This document shows, piece by piece, positions 37,391-44,439 of a stretch of 44,586 nucleotides of DNA. This stretch comes from Candidatus Pacearchaeota archaeon (lineage in GTDB: Archaea; Nanobdellota; Nanobdellia; Pacearchaeales; GW2011-AR1): positions 1 through 44,586 of the forward strand of contig JAGVWS010000032.1 of NCBI GenBank assembly GCA_018304165.1, read 5' to 3'. Each line of letters begins with the position of its first letter. Position 1 is the stretch's first letter. Under the pieces are notes generated by a model. That model ran no database searches, was not told the origin of the DNA, and was given only the letters and a program-made list of their open reading frames with translations. The translations under genes and the position numbers were made by a program.

Positions 37391-37453
37391 AGCGGCAGAA
37401 AACTGCCGCTTACAGGAGTTGAACCTGCAGGGAAGCAGCAACATGGCATTGCT
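37391..37453 (-). ncRNA. tRNA-like module, 3' part only
   Basis: On the minus strand a 5-bp/7-nt hairpin (AGCAA-TGCCATG-TTGCT, 37437-37453) is followed by an 8-nt spacer and a T-arm-like hairpin (GCAGG-TTCAACT-CCTGT, 37412-37428), then AAGCGGC as an acceptor-like 3' strand. This is the arrangement of the 3' two thirds of a tRNA. The strand then folds into a perfect hairpin AGCGGCAG-tttt-CTGCCGCT (37391-37410). No matching 5' half (GCCGCTT plus D arm) is found, and position 33 of the supposed anticodon loop is G. It may be a degenerate or split tRNA, or unrelated. Confidence 0.3.
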
Positions 37454-37501
37454 TTTAACCTTTGAAAAGGACACCTTGGTCTTTCCTTCTCGATGCTCAT
37501 T

Positions 37502-37903
37502 TTATTTATTTAAGATTATGCTTTCTGGCTCCCAACCTTTAGGAATTTTATATTTTTCATCCAGTATTGCTGCTTTGTTAATTCTATCAATGCGAAAAAC
37601 TCGCTCGTCGTTTCGCAAATGACAGTAAGCTATAACGCAATCATCATGAAGCTGGTAAACATCAATAATTCTATTAGTAACTTCGTCAGACATATGGCTG
37701 TAATAATTAATCTTAACACTTCGCTTCTCCCTGAAAGCTTTTCTTAACAATCTCTTTATATCATCTTTATCATAAAAGTAGACTGGTGCTTTCTTATGAT
37801 TCTTTATTTTATTAGCTATGACTAAAAGTTTCTTATCATTAGATTCTGAAAGTGCCTTTGCAACTTCCTCAGCATCCTTTTTACTTAAATAAACCATAAC
37901 CAT
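37502..37903 (-). CDS. WYL-domain protein
   Basis: Small stand-alone WYL-type ligand-binding protein: AFREKRSVKINYYSHMSDEV then NRIIDVYQLHDDCVIAYCHL and DERVFRIDRINKAAIL carry the WYL pattern (a conserved YCH/RxxR-type surface). The first 50 residues are a helical, lysine-rich extension with no DNA-binding helix-turn-helix visible. WYL domains bind nucleic acid or nucleotide ligands and often regulate defence genes. It shares the segment with the NYN pair. Start Met at 37901-37903 (a second Met two codons later is possible). Confidence 0.75.
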   Translation of the reverse strand: MVMVYLSKKDAEEVAKALSESNDKKLLVIANKIKNHKKAPVYFYDKDDIKRLLRKAFREKRSVKINYYSHMSDEVTNRIIDVYQLHDDCVIAYCHLRNDERVFRIDRINKAAILDEKYKIPKGWEPESIILNK

Positions 37904-37972
37904 TAAGGATTAAAAGAGTTAATAATAGTTTCTAGAAAAGAAGGATGCCAGTGTAAGCGTTAAACAAATCAC

Positions 37973-38113
37973 AAACGCCTACACCTGCTTGCATTTTCAT
38001 TTTTTATCATTGGTTTTTTAGATGAATGAAAGTGCTTGGAATTGAAGCTCAAGACCGGCGTTGCTCTGGCCGATTCATGGTGTTGAAACTTTCAGCTTCA
38101 AAACGCCTACACC
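37973..38113. repeat. Direct repeat of the tRNA-Ser 3' end
   Basis: aaacgcctacacc at 37973-37985 repeats exactly at 38101-38113, the 3' end of tRNA-Ser; a shorter 11-bp copy (aacgcctacac) is at 35830-35840. In the direction of transcription the first copy is 128 bp downstream of the tRNA. The 115-bp spacer carries hairpins (gcattttcatt against aatgaaagtgc; tgaagct against agcttca). These are plausible attachment-site remnants around the NYN/WYL segment. Confidence 0.6.
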
Positions 38114-38186
38114 AGGAATCGAACCTGGATGCCCCCGGAGGGGCTCGGATTAGCAATCCGATGCGATACCATTACGCGATGTAGGC
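38104..38186 (-). tRNA. tRNA-Ser(GCU)
   Basis: Class II cloverleaf: acceptor GCCTACA/TGTAGGC with discriminator G, short D arm, anticodon stem TCGGA/TCCGA with loop TTGCTAA (anticodon GCT), a long variable arm GCCCCTCCGGGGGC, and T arm CCAGG-TTCGATT-CCTGG. No intron. The 3' end is duplicated at 37973 and, less fully, at 35830. Confidence 0.95.
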
Positions 38187-38228
38187 ATGATAAAATTAAA
38201 GAGGAATCATCTATTTTAAACTTTGAGG

Positions 38229-38510
38229 TTACGAAATTCTATATTCTCTAGATGGAGAATAACCTCTTTTTTTTGCTGTGTCTAATGCAATATCTCTCTC
38301 TAATATCTCTTTCTCCAGCAAAGAAGCTTCATCTTCTTCTAAAGCTCTTATTTTAGGAGTATCACCTCTATGAATGCCTCCAAGGCGCTTATATTTTTTA
38401 AAAACTTCCATAGCATCAGCTCCAAAGAAATATAGCTCTATTTCTATTGCTCTTCCAGCACCCTGATGACCTAATGTAGCTGTTACTCTATGCCATTTCT
38501 GTAATTTCAT
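38229..38510 (-). CDS. Hypothetical protein, 93 aa
   Basis: Not recognised. Soluble; the first half has beta-like segments (WHRVTATLGHQGAGRAIEIELYFF, in part), the second is helical and charged (EDEASLLEKEILERDIALDTAKKRG). The frame extends to a TTG at 38519, but the ATG at 38508-38510 is a better start. There is no neighbour that explains it, and it lies between tRNA-Ser and the initiator tRNA. Confidence 0.5.
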   Translation of the reverse strand: MKLQKWHRVTATLGHQGAGRAIEIELYFFGADAMEVFKKYKRLGGIHRGDTPKIRALEEDEASLLEKEILERDIALDTAKKRGYSPSREYRIS

Positions 38511-38833
38511 CTTTAGCAATAATCATTAATTCTTTTAAAATTTATCGTACTCTATTAAGAGAAAGATCATATAATATACAAAATGTATAAAGTATCTCCG
38601 GTGAATGATAATATAAAAGTAGTATAGTTATCGAAATAGTTCTATTATTAGTTAGATACGACGCTTATAGCAGGTTCAATCGAGGGTAATTGCTAACAAA
38701 CGTTTATTCATGATTACTAATAGAATTAACATTAATAGTTTCTTCCCATAAATCTATGGCTAAATTAGTTTATATCGGAGATACTCAAGCAAACAATAGC
38801 TTTAAAAGGAAAATGACTCTCGTATTTTCATAC
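38511..38833. other. Gene-free stretch before the initiator tRNA
   Basis: I see no gene or convincing RNA here. It is A/T-rich; a TATA-like ctttaaaag near 38800-38809 fits the promoter of the initiator tRNA about 30 bp downstream. Confidence 0.4.
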
Positions 38834-38908
38834 AGCAGGGTAGAGAAGCCAGGAGTTCTCGCAGGGCCCATAACCCTGACATCGGTGGTTCAAATCCACC
38901 CCCTGCTA
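38834..38908 (+). tRNA. Initiator tRNA-Met(CAU) with C33
   Basis: Acceptor AGCAGGG/CCCTGCT with A1:U72, three G:C pairs (CAGGG/CCCTG stem with GGG/CCC next to the loop), and T arm GGTGG-TTCAAAT-CCACC are the marks of an archaeal initiator tRNA. Anticodon CAT is at 38869-38871. The loop reads CCCATAA, so position 33 is C instead of the nearly universal U33; vertebrate cytosolic initiators also have C33, but archaeal ones normally have U. Confidence 0.93.
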
Positions 38909-39107
38909 TAGTTATCTGGACATCAGCTAGCTAGGATAGGCTGGAGTCGCCTGCTTCTATAAGTTTAGCCTAACCATCTTGACAGGTATTAATTAAAAAG
39001 AAATCCCCACAGCTCTGCTGCGGTTGGGCAAATATATAGCCAATTATCCAACCATTAGCTGATAACTCACATAACTTACTCAACAAGCCTGCACCATCGA
39101 CATGTAT
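38909..39107. other. Structured gene-free stretch after the initiator tRNA
   Basis: No gene. It holds short inverted matches: taggct (near 38938) and agccta, and a ccacagc-tct-gctgcgg hairpin near 39008. The atcttgacaggtattaatt segment (near 38973) resembles the flanks of the hairpin pairs at 12160 and 24340. Confidence 0.4.
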
Positions 39108-39189
39108 ACTTATCGTAGAGTGTTACTGATAATTACTCTGAACTACTAACTTATCGTAGAGTGTTACTGATAATTACTCTGAACTACTA
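39108..39189. repeat. 41-bp perfect tandem duplication
   Basis: acttatcgtagagtgttact... occurs at 39108-39148 and is repeated exactly at 39149-39189. Each unit includes an agagt...actct inverted match. The period equals that of the duplication at 1253-1334. It is in a non-coding gap upstream of rnhB. Confidence 0.9.
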
Positions 39190-39206
39190 ACTAATTTATT
39201 TCTTAT

Positions 39207-39304
39207 GAAGTCCCATAGCTTCCTTTCTTGGTTGAACGTCAGGGGTATTCCCTTACGGCTGTGGTTGGGAGCTTCACTTAAAACTCGTGCAAGAGTTTTT
39301 AAGT
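39207..39304. promoter_or_regulatory. Hairpins in front of rnhB
   Basis: gaag-tcccatagc (39207) pairs with gctgtggttgggagcttc (39258-39275) with bulges around an inner aggg-gtatt-ccct. A second hairpin, acttaaaactc/gagtttttaagt (39276-39304, one bulge), overlaps the TATA-like tttttaag located about 26 bp before the rnhB start, so it may affect its expression. Confidence 0.5.
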
Positions 39305-39325
39305 GCCATTTATTAATTATCATTC

Positions 39326-40051
39326 ATGTCAGAGCTAATACTCGGCATTGACGATGCGGGCCGCGGACCAGTCATTGGACCAATAGTTCTTGGGGGATGC
39401 CTGCTGCTAAAGGAAGATGAGCAGAAGCTAAAAGCGCTTGGAGTTAAGGACAGCAAGATGCTGACGGCAGCAAAGAGGGAAGAACTAGCAGAAAAGATAA
39501 AAGAGATAGCGAAAGATTACGAAACAAAAATCTTCACGGCTGAAGAGATAAACGAGATGATGAATTCTAAAATAAATTTGAATACAATTGAAGCTATAGC
39601 GGCAGCGCAGATAATCACGAGAATAAGGAGAAAGAATCCGGGTAAGCCGATAAAAATAGTCTTAGACTGCCCTTCCACAAACAAGAATGCGTGGCTGACA
39701 AAAGTTAGGGAATTCATTGAAGGAAGCGCGAGAGGACTGGCCTTTTTGTGCGAGCATAAAGCAGACGTAAACCACGTCGCGGTATCGGCAGCATCCATAC
39801 TCGCAAAAGTAAAGAGAGATGAAGAAATTGAGAAGCTAAAGAAAGAAATAGGAATGAATTTTGGTTCAGGATACCCCCACGATCCAGTAACTGTAGAATT
39901 CATAAAGAAGCACTATCATGATCACAAGGACAAAAAAATATTCAGGGAGCATTGGATGACTCTTAAAAATATATTGGGAATTGACACGAAGAAGCAGGCA
40001 ATTGACAGGCACAGGAAGAAAGAGAAACAGAAGAAATTGTTTGAGAATTAA
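39326..40051 (+). CDS. rnhB: Ribonuclease HII
   Basis: Degrades RNA in RNA:DNA hybrids and removes ribonucleotides from DNA. Motifs: ILGIDDAGRGPVIGPIVLGG with the first catalytic Asp9, IVLDCPSTN with the third, HKADVNHVAVSAASILAKVKRDEEI with the fourth, and GSGYPHDPVTVEF. The usual second catalytic residue is Glu (GIDEAGRG) but here it is Asp10. The C terminus adds a lysine/arginine-rich tail (HRKKEKQKK). Start ATG at 39326 is about 26 bp after a TATA-like box. Its 3' end overlaps the convergent gene at 40048 by 4 bp. Confidence 0.95.
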   Translation: MSELILGIDDAGRGPVIGPIVLGGCLLLKEDEQKLKALGVKDSKMLTAAKREELAEKIKEIAKDYETKIFTAEEINEMMNSKINLNTIEAIAAAQIITRIRRKNPGKPIKIVLDCPSTNKNAWLTKVREFIEGSARGLAFLCEHKADVNHVAVSAASILAKVKRDEEIEKLKKEIGMNFGSGYPHDPVTVEFIKKHYHDHKDKKIFREHWMTLKNILGIDTKKQAIDRHRKKEKQKKLFEN

Positions 40052-40500
40052 GTTCTGGCTTTTTGGCAGAATCTCTGCAGACTATGAAGTTCCCCCATTA
40101 TTTTGTCAAAAGAAGAAGCTCCGTGGGTATCCAGAAGCTGGCGAAAGAAAACAAGGTTATCTCCGTTCATATCAGAGTCGCAGACATCAAAGCCCCTAAG
40201 CGAGGACGAATTGCAAACAACTTCTAAGGAACTGCAGTCATCTCCTGGAGGAGCAAACCTGGCTATTAATATATCTCTGCCATAACGGACAAAATGGTAA
40301 GAAACTTTGATCCTTAAAAGTCCGGTTGGTCCGGTAATCTTAGAAAAGTTTATGATGTCGCCGGCACCCCAAGGATTATCCGCATCAATGCGTGAACGAG
40401 AAGAGGAAGCCAAATCATCATAATTATTTATACCGTTGTTGTAAATTGCTTGTTCTAAATATCTTGCTGCATTACTCGCTTCCACAAGTTTGACTTTCAT
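40048..40500 (-). CDS. Hypothetical protein, 150 aa
   Basis: Not recognised. Soluble, with an N-terminal helix (EASNAARYLEQAIYNNG), beta-like KVSYHFVRYGRDILIARFAPPG, several cysteines (CSSLEVVC, DVC) and a C-terminal helix (FDKIMGELHSLQRF). Its layout resembles the next gene upstream (40530): a helical start, SY-F-YG strand region, GDNL/GNIL, and a helical end. The two may be diverged tandem paralogues. The stop overlaps rnhB by 4 bp on the opposite strand. Confidence 0.5.
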   Translation of the reverse strand: MKVKLVEASNAARYLEQAIYNNGINNYDDLASSSRSRIDADNPWGAGDIINFSKITGPTGLLRIKVSYHFVRYGRDILIARFAPPGDDCSSLEVVCNSSSLRGFDVCDSDMNGDNLVFFRQLLDTHGASSFDKIMGELHSLQRFCQKART

Positions 40501-40529
40501 GATGATTCTAACAATTAATAGTTAATAAG

Positions 40530-40940
40530 TTATTTTAAAACGGACAATTCTTCAAGAGCCGCCATTAATTCAGCAAAGCCAGAATTACGCATCTCTCTGA
40601 CTTGTAAAATATTACCTTGTTGATCAGAGCCAAAAGAACTATAACCCGGAATAAAGCTCCCGCACTTAACGATCATTAAGGAATAGTTAGGCGTTGGATT
40701 AACAGCGCCCTCAATTGGAGTCCCAATTCCTGGAGCACCATAAGAAAACTTATAAGATGTGGAGCGAACTCCTTGCTCGGAATGATCTTTAGAAACAAAT
40801 TCTAAAACGTCATCTCCTAAAGAGATTGTAACACCTACAGATTTTTCTAAATCTGAAGCAGAAACAATTCCCCTGGCATTGAGAATGTTTTTTATTATCC
40901 TGGCTTTACTGGAAATATAACCTTTTGTAATTTTAGCCAT
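40530..40940 (-). CDS. Hypothetical protein, 136 aa, possible paralogue of its neighbour
   Basis: Not recognised. N-terminal helix (SSKARIIKNILNARGIVSASDLEKSVG), beta-like SYKFSYGAPGIG, a Cys in MIVKCGSFIPG, GSDQQGNILQVREM, and a C-terminal helix (FAELMAALEELSVLK). The same order of elements is seen in the gene at 40048-40500, 30 bp downstream and in the same direction. No membrane segment or metal motif. Start ATG at 40938-40940. Confidence 0.5.
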   Translation of the reverse strand: MAKITKGYISSKARIIKNILNARGIVSASDLEKSVGVTISLGDDVLEFVSKDHSEQGVRSTSYKFSYGAPGIGTPIEGAVNPTPNYSLMIVKCGSFIPGYSSFGSDQQGNILQVREMRNSGFAELMAALEELSVLK

Positions 40941-40956
40941 TAAACAGAGGCCCCCA

Positions 40957-41436
40957 TTACCTCAACAAGCACTTACACTCTTTATAACCATTATTGAGAG
41001 CAGTTTCTTTAGACTTGAAAATGATTTTTTTCTTAGGAAGAATATTCTTGGCGAAGGGGCATGAGGGATGATGGAATTTCTTGCCTCCTCTGGCAGCAAC
41101 GAATTTTGTAGACTTGCTGCTCTTCTTGTAAACAACTTTTGTCTTGACAATTGGCTTTGGCTTGTATTTCTTGATGTCTTCGGCTTCAACCAATGCTTCT
41201 TTAGCTTCTTCCTTGGCAGTTTCCGCTTCTTTAAGAGCAGTGTCTGTTTCGTGCCTGACTTTCTGAATGTTCTTGCTTATGCCGATTAGCTGGTCAGCAA
41301 CTTCAATATCAGTTCCCTTCATCTTTGCAAGGTCCTTCTGGATTTGCTCAAGAATAGAAAAAATACGATTCATGTCTGCTTTGACAAGCCCGAAAGCTCT
41401 GCTTGTTTTGCGGTCAATGGTGTAGGGGGAGATCAT
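40957..41436 (-). CDS. Coiled-coil protein with Ada-like zinc motif
   Basis: Residues about 20-90 form a long heptad-rich coiled coil (IFSILEQIQKDLAKMKG... ALKEAETAKEEAKEALVEAE). A basic linker (KPKPIVKTKVVYKKSSKS) leads to the C-terminal FHHPSCPFAKNIL...KETALNNGYKECKCLLR, which matches the Ada-type zinc-binding pattern (H/C-x-C-x3-A ... GY-x-C-x-C). Such motifs in bacteria bind DNA or metal; the function here is unknown. It is divergent from the SMC-like gene, with a 132-bp shared promoter region. Confidence 0.75.
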   Translation of the reverse strand: MISPYTIDRKTSRAFGLVKADMNRIFSILEQIQKDLAKMKGTDIEVADQLIGISKNIQKVRHETDTALKEAETAKEEAKEALVEAEDIKKYKPKPIVKTKVVYKKSSKSTKFVAARGGKKFHHPSCPFAKNILPKKKIIFKSKETALNNGYKECKCLLR

Positions 41437-41568
41437 AATAAACCCTAGAAAAGCTTGTTTATAAAACTTTCTTTATGTAGTCCTTTTATAGTTAACATGA
41501 TTTGCTTATCATCCAGCTATTTTGTTTATTCTAACAACTTTTAAATATACTCTTTAAGGTAATATCTC

Positions 41569-44439
41569 ATGTCCTATATTGAAAAACTGGTGATGAAGGG
41601 GTTCAAGAGCTTTGCGAGCGAGACGGAAGTACCCTTTGAAAACGGAATGAATACCATCGTTGGCGTAAATGGCGCTGGAAAATCTAACATAACCGACGCC
41701 ATCTGCTTTGTCCTCGGGAGATTGAGCATTAAGAGCATGAGGGCGGCGAAGGCGGCTAATCTTATATTTTCCGGAACTAAGGCACACAAGCCTTCTGCTG
41801 AGGCGATGGTGAAAATAGTTTTTAATAATTCTGACAGGAGATTTTCTCTTGATGCTGAAAGAGTTGAGATACAGAGAATTGTCAGGAGGAACGGGCAGGG
41901 AATTTACAGGATTAACGGAGAGACAAAGACAAGGAACGAAGTCCTTGAGCTGCTGGCACAGGCGGGAATTGATCCTTACGGCTTTAATATAGTTCTTCAG
42001 GGAGAGATAGCAGAGATAATAAGGATTAATCCTGAAGAGCGCCGCAAAATAGTTGAGGAAGTTGCGGGGATATCTGTTTATGAAACCCGCAAAGAAAGGT
42101 CATTGAGGGAACTGGAAAAAACTGAAGAGAGGCTGAGGGAAATTAATGCAATATTGAGGGAGAGAACTGCTTATCTGAAGAACCTTGAGACAGAGAGGCA
42201 GCAGGCCCTTAAGTTCAGGAAGCTGGAGGAAAACCAGAAAAAATACAAGGCAAGCATAATCTCAAAGAATGTTGAGAGCAGGGACAAGGAAGTCAAAAGA
42301 GTCAATGAAGAGATTGAGAAGAATATGAAACTCAGGGAAAAACTAAGAGAGAAAATAGCAAAGCTCCAGGAGTCTATAAGGAAAAAGGAGGAAGAAGTAG
42401 CAGGCATTAATAAGTACACTCAGGAATCATCAGGAGTGGAAATGGAAGGCCTGCATAATAAGATTTCTGATTATAGAGCCGAGATGGCGGGGTCAACCGT
42501 AAGGAAGGACAACAGCGAGATGAAACTTGACGAAGTGAGGAGAAGAAAGGAAAGGACGGAGGAGCATCTTAGAGTTTTTGAGAAGGAAGTGGCTGAGCTG
42601 AAGAAGAAATCTCCAATAGTTGCAGAAAGGCTGAAAGAACTTGAGGAAAAGAAAGCTGAGCTTGCCGAAGTAGAATCTAAGAGGAAGAGGCTCTATGGAG
42701 TAAGGAATGAGCTCCATTTCCTTAAGGAAAGAGTCAAGGACAAGCAAAACCAGAGCCAGAAGCTTAAGAATGATATGGAATTTTCTTTAAGGGAAGCTGA
42801 CAGGATGGCCGGAGGGTTGATGGATAAGGATGCAGAAGCCTGCAGGAGCAGGATTTTAAGGATACAAGGGGAAATTGAAACAAAGCAGAAAGAATTATTT
42901 GATGCTGAAAATTCAAGGCTTGAGCTTGAGAAACAGGTTTCTGTGTGGGAGAGCGAGGTGAGCAGGAGCAGGGAGATAAAGGAAGAGGTAAGCAGGATTG
43001 ATGTATGCCCTTTGTGCAAGACAAAGATGACCCGGCAGCACCGGGAGGAAGTTTATTCTGAATGCGACAGAAGGATGAATAATGCACAAAAGAATATTGA
43101 TAATAAAGTATCATTTGTTAAAGGAAAGGCAGAGTTCGTCGGAAAGATTAAAGCAGAAATAAATAAGCTGAAAGAAAGAATGGAGAATTCCAGAATTGAG
43201 CTTGTTAAGCTGGAGAATGTTAATGAAAAGAAGGAGAGAGTCAAGAAATCTTATTCTGAAGAGAAACTCCTTGAAAGAGAGCTTGAAGAGCTGAACAAAA
43301 AACTTAAGTCTCTTGAAGAAGATTATGTTGATATTGACAGGTTTGATGATATTTACGAAAGACTTCTTCATGAGATAGAGGATATATCTGCGCGGACAGA
43401 GGATAATCTTGATACTGAAATAAGGTACAAGCAGAAGGAGCTTGACAGGCTTAGAGACATAATAAAACAGGCTGCAAGAGATGAGGAGGAGCTTGGAGCA
43501 GAGATACTTGAATTAGAAGAGTCTCTTGAAAATACTTCTTCCGAACTTGAAGACAGCGAGAAGAAAGAGAGAGAGCTGCAGGCAAAATTCAAGAAGCTCT
43601 TTGAAAAGAGGACTTCCCTGCAGATGGCAATACAGGAGGAAGTAAAGGAATCTCTTGAAGTCAAGAATGAGTCAGACAGGAATGATGATAGTACTAATAA
43701 TTTCAAAATAGACAAGGCGAAGCTTGATGCAGAAATTGAGAGCTTAACGATTGAGCTGAAAGAATTTGAAGGGATAGAAATAATTAAAGCATCAATTAAT
43801 GGGCTGCAGGAAAGGCTGCAAAAAACCAACGAGGAATTATCAAGCGTAACTCTCGGAGGGGTTAATTTAAGGGCATTGGAAGTTTATGAAGACATAAAGA
43901 AGCAGTATGAGGAAGTAGCCCAGAAGGCAGAAACTTTGACTAAGGAAAAGGAGGAGATACTTAAAATCATAAGCGAGATAGACAGGAAAAAGAAAAAGAC
44001 ATTCATGAAGACACTTGAGGCAATTAATGAAATATTTACAAGAAATTTCATACAGCTTTCCACTAAGGGAGAAGCGTATCTTGAGTTAGAAAATCAGGAA
44101 GATCCATTTGCTGGAGGGCTGAATATAGTTATCAAAGTAGCAAGGGGAAAGTATTTTGATGTCTCAAGCTTGAGTGGAGGAGAGAAAACTCTGGTAGCTC
44201 TGTCACTGATATTTGCAATTCAGGAATACAAGCCATACTCATTCTATATTTTTGATGAAGTTGACGCTGCCCTTGACAAGCGCAACAGCGAAAAACTCGC
44301 CAGTTTGGTTAAGAAGCACATGAAGAGCGGGCAATATATAATTGTGACGCACAACGACGCCATCATAACAGAATCATCCCTGCTCTATGGTGTCAGCATG
44401 CAGGAAGGAGTGAGCAAGGTACTCTCACTAAAAATTTAA
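41569..44439 (+). CDS. SMC-like ATPase with central zinc hook
   Basis: N-terminal SMC head: KGFKSFASETEVPFENGMNTIVGVNGAGKSN (in part; Walker A residues 32-40) and FNIVLQGEI (Q-loop side). The C-terminal head has signature LSGGEK at 868-873 and Walker B FYIFDEVDAALD (Asp896, Glu897) with ITHND-like ending. The 956 residues are mostly coiled coil, and the middle is not an SMC hinge but a Rad50-type hook Cys480-Pro-Leu-Cys483 flanked by H-R-E-E. Known SMCs are about 1,170 residues with a ~150-residue hinge. It may be a hook-bearing SMC or a Rad50 relative with an SMC-like head. Promoter: TATA tttaaatata, about 26 bp upstream. Confidence 0.85.
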   Translation: MSYIEKLVMKGFKSFASETEVPFENGMNTIVGVNGAGKSNITDAICFVLGRLSIKSMRAAKAANLIFSGTKAHKPSAEAMVKIVFNNSDRRFSLDAERVEIQRIVRRNGQGIYRINGETKTRNEVLELLAQAGIDPYGFNIVLQGEIAEIIRINPEERRKIVEEVAGISVYETRKERSLRELEKTEERLREINAILRERTAYLKNLETERQQALKFRKLEENQKKYKASIISKNVESRDKEVKRVNEEIEKNMKLREKLREKIAKLQESIRKKEEEVAGINKYTQESSGVEMEGLHNKISDYRAEMAGSTVRKDNSEMKLDEVRRRKERTEEHLRVFEKEVAELKKKSPIVAERLKELEEKKAELAEVESKRKRLYGVRNELHFLKERVKDKQNQSQKLKNDMEFSLREADRMAGGLMDKDAEACRSRILRIQGEIETKQKELFDAENSRLELEKQVSVWESEVSRSREIKEEVSRIDVCPLCKTKMTRQHREEVYSECDRRMNNAQKNIDNKVSFVKGKAEFVGKIKAEINKLKERMENSRIELVKLENVNEKKERVKKSYSEEKLLERELEELNKKLKSLEEDYVDIDRFDDIYERLLHEIEDISARTEDNLDTEIRYKQKELDRLRDIIKQAARDEEELGAEILELEESLENTSSELEDSEKKERELQAKFKKLFEKRTSLQMAIQEEVKESLEVKNESDRNDDSTNNFKIDKAKLDAEIESLTIELKEFEGIEIIKASINGLQERLQKTNEELSSVTLGGVNLRALEVYEDIKKQYEEVAQKAETLTKEKEEILKIISEIDRKKKKTFMKTLEAINEIFTRNFIQLSTKGEAYLELENQEDPFAGGLNIVIKVARGKYFDVSSLSGGEKTLVALSLIFAIQEYKPYSFYIFDEVDAALDKRNSEKLASLVKKHMKSGQYIIVTHNDAIITESSLLYGVSMQEGVSKVLSLKI

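Noticed and set aside
37300-37500. 66-codon minus-strand ORF
   Set aside because: It runs through the hairpin and tRNA-like structure; composition is improbable and no start signal fits.
39207-39304. IS200/IS605-type element end with hairpins
   Set aside because: Hairpins recall such ends, but there is no TnpA/TnpB or partner end in the window.
43053-43829. Hydrophobic minus-strand ORFs opposite the SMC-like gene
   Set aside because: Ser/Leu/Phe-rich translations are the expected complement of Glu/Lys-rich coiled-coil codons.
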